DNA from: Verrucomicrobiaceae bacterium
GTDB lineage: Bacteria > Verrucomicrobiota > Verrucomicrobiae > Verrucomicrobiales > Akkermansiaceae
Direction of reading: 5' to 3'
Assembly (NCBI GenBank): GCA_947372405.1
Contig: CANBTO010000162.1
Location: 1 to 9,461 of the forward strand
DNA length: 9,461 nt
Part shown: positions 5,647-9,461 of the stretch, one piece after another
Numbering within the stretch: the first letter of the stretch is position 1
Layout: each line of letters starts with the position of its first letter
Position numbers and translations under genes: made by a program
Notes under the pieces: generated by a model
What the model saw: only the letters and a program-made list of their open reading frames with translations
Databases searched by the model: none
Told to the model about the DNA's origin: nothing

Positions 5647-7719
5647 ATGGGTTTCCTCTCACCAATTATGCTATCCAGCCTCGCCGCGCTCGGGGTGCCA
5701 TTGTGGTTGCACCTGCGGCGGAAGCGGCGGCAGACACCGGTGGAGTTTCCCTCGCTGCGCTATTTGAAAATGGCGACGGCGCGGATGAAACGGCAGGCAA
5801 AGGTTGAGGATCTCGGGTTGTTGCTGCTTCGGCTGTTACTGTTAGCCCTGCTGGCGTTGGCCTTCGCCAGACCGGTCGTGCGCTCGCGCGGTGGTTGGTT
5901 TGGTGCGGGGCGCTCGGTGGCGTCCGTGGTGGTCATCGATGCGACGGCAAGCATGGGCTGGCGGGGCGAAACCGGCACCCGACTGGATGCCGCCAAACGG
6001 CTGGCCCATGAATGGATCGACGGCCTCGACCGCACGGATGCCGTGGCGCTGTGGGTGCTAACAGATCGTTTGGAGCAACCCGTGCCCGTCCCAATTGTGG
6101 ATCGCGGACAATTGTTCCGGGAGTTGGACGCGGTGACTTTATCCGAAGGTTCGTCGAATTTGGCCACGGTCTTCAACGCGGCTCGCGAGTGGGCGGACAC
6201 CCGGAGTGTCGGGCGCAAGGAATTGGTGGTCATCACGGACAATCAACCGGCGGCATGGGATTGGCCTGCCGAGGGTTTTTTCCGCAACACCTGGCCGCGG
6301 GGAGGCGTGGGCTTGGTGGTGCTGGCTCCCGATGCTGCGCGGCCAGCCAACGCCTGCGTGGTTGCGGCGCGGTGGGATGGCAAGGCGGTGCGCGCGGGCA
6401 CGCTGCTGACGGGCGTGGTGAGGCTGGCGAATTACGGCCCGGCTGCTGTTAGCGATCTGTTGGAATGTCGGAGCGGGGGTCAGGTGCTGTTGCGGAAACC
6501 GGTGGAAATTCCGGCGGGCGGCTCGTTGGAAGTGCCGTTGTCGCTACCGGTGCCAGTCACTGAGGGACCGCTACTAACAGGCGAACTGGCTTTGGCGGGC
6601 GATGCTCTAACTGCTGACGATCATTGGTGCTTCGCCCTGCCGGTGCGTCAGGCGCTGAAGGTGCTCGTGGTGGATCGCGGTGGGGTGCCGGGTGGTGGAA
6701 TGAGCCCGTCGTTTTTCCTAACAAGAGCACTGGCGGCAGGGGGCGCGGGTAAGGCCGTCGCCATCGCGTCCGAGGCATGGGTCAAACAAGCGACCGATGG
6801 CGTGGATGCCGTGTGGTTCACCGGCGGGTCGATTACTAACGAAGCCGACTGGACCAAGGCGCTTGCATATGCCGAGGCGGGCGGCACGGTCGTGGTCACG
6901 GCGGATTCGCAAGCGGAGCCGCTGCTCAAGTCATGGCCGGTGACAGCGGGGCCGGAAACCAGCCTGCCCGCCGGCCGTATGGCCACGCGCTTGCTGGTGC
7001 CTGCCGATCCGTTGTTCGATGGCGTATGGAGCGAGCAGACACCGTTTCCACCCTTTCCGCAGAAAACTGCTAGACACAGCGTTGCGGCTGACGGGGGAAA
7101 AGTGCTGGCCACTCTAGCAGGCGAGTTTCCGCTGTTAGTCGAGGCTGCTCATGGCAAAGGCCGGGTGTTCTGGCTGAATGCAAGTGCCGACCGCGCGTGG
7201 GGCGATTTGCCGCTTTCGCCAGCCTATGTGCCGCTGGTCCAACAGCTCGCCCGCGCGCGGGAGTTGGAGATGCAAGTGGCTACCGCTTGTTGGGTCGGCG
7301 AGGCGTGGCCGGATCTGAAGAAATTCGCCGGTGATGCGGTGTGGCCGGCGGCTGCCGATGGCGGCCCGGCGATTCGCGCACTTCATAGCGGTTTGGCAGA
7401 GGCTATTTCCCCCGATCGGAAAGCGCGCTGGCAATGTGCGGTGAATGTCCGCCGCGAGGAGTCGGATTTACGAGCCTTGGATTCCGTGAAATTGCAGGCG
7501 ATGTTGCCGGGGCGGGTCGCTACCGGGGCGCAGGGCATCCGCGAGTGGCGGGAGGAAATCCGCCGCGAGGTGCCGGTGTGGCCGTGGCTGTTAGCATTGG
7601 CGGCGCTGGCGTTTCTAGCAGAGGGATGGATGTCCACCCGTGCCGCGAGACAACGTGCGGTGGCGGCGGATGGCGCGGGTTTCATCAATATCCTTACAAG
7701 CAGGAGGGCGGGCGGATGA
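5647..7719 (+). CDS. BatA-like membrane protein with VWA and GATase1-like domains
   Basis: This is an inner-membrane protein of 690 residues. It opens with the BatA N-terminal module (PF07584-like): membrane segment at about 4-22 ('FLSPIMLSSLAALGVPLWLH'), a very basic cytoplasmic loop ('RRKRR' and 'MATARMKRQ'), and a leucine-rich second segment at about 57-75. A VWA domain follows, with D98-A-T100-A-S102 in 'VVIDATASM' and an aspartate in 'LVVITDNQP'. The middle is a beta-rich region, then a GATase1-like part ('LKVLVVDRGG', 'LAYAEAGGTVVVTA', 'VFWLNASADRAWGDLPLSPAYV') typical of long BatA relatives. A last membrane helix lies at about 644-660, with a basic tail. The first metal-site serine is replaced by threonine, a mild change. 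Bat proteins are linked to aerotolerance in Bacteroides and to MoxR systems; the precise role is unproven. The stop overlaps the next start by 4 bases, so the two are translated together. Confidence 0.88.
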   Translation: MGFLSPIMLSSLAALGVPLWLHLRRKRRQTPVEFPSLRYLKMATARMKRQAKVEDLGLLLLRLLLLALLALAFARPVVRSRGGWFGAGRSVASVVVIDATASMGWRGETGTRLDAAKRLAHEWIDGLDRTDAVALWVLTDRLEQPVPVPIVDRGQLFRELDAVTLSEGSSNLATVFNAAREWADTRSVGRKELVVITDNQPAAWDWPAEGFFRNTWPRGGVGLVVLAPDAARPANACVVAARWDGKAVRAGTLLTGVVRLANYGPAAVSDLLECRSGGQVLLRKPVEIPAGGSLEVPLSLPVPVTEGPLLTGELALAGDALTADDHWCFALPVRQALKVLVVDRGGVPGGGMSPSFFLTRALAAGGAGKAVAIASEAWVKQATDGVDAVWFTGGSITNEADWTKALAYAEAGGTVVVTADSQAEPLLKSWPVTAGPETSLPAGRMATRLLVPADPLFDGVWSEQTPFPPFPQKTARHSVAADGGKVLATLAGEFPLLVEAAHGKGRVFWLNASADRAWGDLPLSPAYVPLVQQLARARELEMQVATACWVGEAWPDLKKFAGDAVWPAAADGGPAIRALHSGLAEAISPDRKARWQCAVNVRREESDLRALDSVKLQAMLPGRVATGAQGIREWREEIRREVPVWPWLLALAALAFLAEGWMSTRAARQRAVAADGAGFINILTSRRAGG
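7702..7708 (+). promoter_or_regulatory. Strong Shine-Dalgarno site before the second VWA gene
   Basis: AGGAGGG sits 7 bases before the ATG at 7716, inside the end of the BatA-like gene. It is the only strong ribosome binding site at any of the six starts in the window, and it fixes the start of the second VWA gene, which overlaps the upstream stop as ATGA. Confidence 0.8.
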
Positions 7720-9461
7720 CGGCGAACGTGTTGTTCTGGCTGCTCGCGCTGGGGGTGTTAGGGTTCACCGTGTGGACCTTCCGGGGTCTGCGTGGCGATG
7801 CGGACCGGCGGCGGGCGGCGTGGCTGGCTGGCCTGCGCGGCGGCGCGGCGGTGTTGTTAGCCTGGGTGCTGTTACAACCGCAGTTCCGACGGCGTGAAAC
7901 GGTGTCCGAGCGCCCGCTGGTGGGAGTGTTGGTCGATGCCTCGCAGAGCATGAACGACGGCTCGCGCGCACAGATGACCCGCGAGTGGCTGGACTCCACC
8001 GCTTTCCGCAAGGCTCGCGAAACCTGTGATCTGCGGTTCTTCGCCATCGACAAGGGACTGATGGAAACCGTGCCGGGCGAGATCGCATTCAAGGGCACCG
8101 AGTCACGCATCAATGGTGCGTTGGAAGACTGGACCCATCGCTGGGGTCGTGAGGGCGCGGCGGGAGTGGTGCTGATTTCCGACGGTTTGGATACGGGTGG
8201 CGGACCGCCTGTTAGTTTGAACCTGCCGTGCTGGGTGATGGAAGTTGAACCACCCGGAACTACCATGGTGGCGCGGGTCGCGGTGTGGCAGATCGAGCCG
8301 CCGCGCCGCCCGGAAGCGGGGGCGGAAACCAGCGTCCGCGTGGTGCTGCAAGGCTGGGGCGTGGACGGCAAGGACATCCCGGTGGAAGTCTGGAGCGAGG
8401 GTCAGAAATTGGCGGAAAGCCGGGTGCGTTTCAACCGTCGTGGCGAGGTGATGGAAGTCCATCTCCCACTCAAACCGGAGCGGCCCGGCAGCCATGCCTA
8501 TGAGTTGCGCGTGGCCGATCCGGCGGCGGACGCGTCGGCGAAATCACAGCCCTTCGTCGTGGCGGTTAGGCAGGAGGGGCGGAGTGTCCTGCTGCTTTCT
8601 AACACGCTGGGATTCGAGGGGAAATTCCTGCGCCGTGCCCTGACGACCGACCGTAACGTGCGGCTCGATGGTTTCACCCGCTGGCAGAACGGCTGGGCGA
8701 GCATCGGCGATGGCGGCGGCACGGCCAAGGGCACGCTCGATCTGAGTCCCGCAGCTCTGTCATCGCGCGCTGCCGTGGTGATCGAGGATGTCAGCCCCGA
8801 CGCGCTCAACCCGGTGCAGTGGCAGGCCATCGCCGATTACACGGGCAAGGGCGGCGGGCTGGCGGTGTTAGGCGGACCGAATTTGTTAGCCTCGCCGTTG
8901 GCGACTGCTACGCTGGGCAAAGTATTGCCGGTTCCGGTGCCTGCGCCGCACCGCGACGGGCGTTTTGGTGTCCGCCTGACCGATGCGGGCCTGCGGCATC
9001 CGGTGTTCGGCCCCCTGTTTGAGGCGGTCAAGGATTTCCCTGCCTTGCAGGGCGCGAACTCGGTGACCGGCGTGGCCGGCAACGCGCAGGTGCTGATGGA
9101 GGCTGTCGCCGATGGTCAGGCGCGGCCGTTAGTTGTCGTGAAACAACAGGGCAGCGGGCGGGTGGCGGTGGTCCTGAGCGACACCCTCTGGCGCTGGCGG
9201 GTGGCCGCGCCGGGTTGGGCGGGCAAGCTCACGCCCTACGATACGTTTTGGGGACAATTGCTCGATTGGCTGGCCCCGGATCAGGAGGGATTGCAAAGCG
9301 CCGGTCGCATCGAAATGACCGCCGATCGACCGTTCTATCGGCAGGGCGACAAGGTGGCGATTCAGGCGGAATGGATCGGAAAAGGGGCCGCGCCGTTCCA
9401 ATCGCTGGACACCACGGTGAAAGATCCAACCGGATCTAACAAACAGTTAGTTTTGCAAGCC
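7716..9461 (+). CDS. Membrane VWA / GATase1-like protein (C-terminus cut by window edge)
   Basis: The frame is open from the ATG at 7716 to the last base, 582 codons without a stop, so the C-terminus is missing; relatives are usually about 700-850 residues. Membrane segments lie at about 3-21 ('LFWLLALGVLGFTVW') and 36-53 ('GGAAVLLAWVLLQP'). They are followed by a VWA domain with an intact site, D74-A-S76-Q-S78 in 'VGVLVDASQSM', and a second aspartate in 'VVLISDGLD'. A beta-sandwich-like linker (about 185-290) leads to a GATase1-like domain at about 290-490: 'SVLLLSNTLGFEGKFLRRAL', 'AAVVIEDVS', 'IADYTGKGGGLAVLGGP', then 'VAVVLSDTLWRWR'. The nucleophile cysteine of true amidotransferases is not seen. 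The 4-base overlap with the BatA-like gene and the strong ribosome binding site indicate coupled translation, consistent with a joint membrane complex in which both VWA domains face the periplasm. The family is sure; the function is not known. Confidence 0.88.
   Translation, partial: MTANVLFWLLALGVLGFTVWTFRGLRGDADRRRAAWLAGLRGGAAVLLAWVLLQPQFRRRETVSERPLVGVLVDASQSMNDGSRAQMTREWLDSTAFRKARETCDLRFFAIDKGLMETVPGEIAFKGTESRINGALEDWTHRWGREGAAGVVLISDGLDTGGGPPVSLNLPCWVMEVEPPGTTMVARVAVWQIEPPRRPEAGAETSVRVVLQGWGVDGKDIPVEVWSEGQKLAESRVRFNRRGEVMEVHLPLKPERPGSHAYELRVADPAADASAKSQPFVVAVRQEGRSVLLLSNTLGFEGKFLRRALTTDRNVRLDGFTRWQNGWASIGDGGGTAKGTLDLSPAALSSRAAVVIEDVSPDALNPVQWQAIADYTGKGGGLAVLGGPNLLASPLATATLGKVLPVPVPAPHRDGRFGVRLTDAGLRHPVFGPLFEAVKDFPALQGANSVTGVAGNAQVLMEAVADGQARPLVVVKQQGSGRVAVVLSDTLWRWRVAAPGWAGKLTPYDTFWGQLLDWLAPDQEGLQSAGRIEMTADRPFYRQGDKVAIQAEWIGKGAAPFQSLDTTVKDPTGSNKQLVLQA

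Noticed and set aside
7694..8377. Long minus-strand open frame (227 residues) opposite the second VWA gene
   Set aside because: It is low-complexity, rich in Arg, Ser, Pro and Thr, and shows no domain; the plus-strand frame has membrane helices and a VWA metal site. Antisense open frames of this length are expected in GC-rich coding DNA.

Overview
The window is GC-rich (roughly 60%), bacterial and densely coded, with no gap longer than about 220 bases. It holds six protein genes, two of them cut by the window edges. The family mix is a predicted ABC exporter of the MacB/LolCDE type next to a DUF4159 / DUF58 / BatA-like / VWA cluster. Together with poor Shine-Dalgarno use and AT-rich leaders inside a GC-rich genome, this suggests a member of the PVC group, most likely Verrucomicrobiota. 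That assignment is inference from style and context; there is no rRNA or other marker gene to confirm it.

Left part (1-2829, minus strand): an ABC ATPase gene is followed 45 bases later by a large FtsX/MacB-type permease gene that runs off the left edge. The two should form one inner-membrane export or lipoprotein-release machine. The gap between them is filled by a degenerate 9-base tandem repeat.

Middle (2830-2954): a divergent intergenic region of about 125 bases separates the minus-strand transporter pair from the plus-strand cluster. It carries a 10-base palindrome and an overlapping 8-base inverted repeat.

Right part (2955-9461, plus strand): a secreted protein with two tandem DUF4159 domains, then a soluble DUF58 protein with an intact VWA metal site, then a BatA-type membrane protein with a VWA domain and a glutamine-amidotransferase-like (GATase1-like) part, then a second membrane VWA/GATase1-like protein cut by the right edge. 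The last two overlap by 4 bases (ATGA) and share the only strong ribosome binding site in the window. Such sets usually accompany a MoxR-type AAA ATPase and are thought to act as a membrane-associated chaperone or assembly system (Bat-like). No MoxR gene is visible here. The DUF58 protein should sit on the cytoplasmic face, while the other three place VWA and GATase1-like domains in the periplasm.

Most of the non-protein signal is in the gaps: a strong REP-like hairpin and a nested fold between the DUF58 and BatA genes, CGCARAG and 9-base tandem repeats, and two near-identical AT-rich leaders. Across the whole window the pentamer GTTAG/CTAAC looks over-represented, in several reading frames. 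No tRNA, rRNA, CRISPR array, insertion sequence or classical terminator was found.
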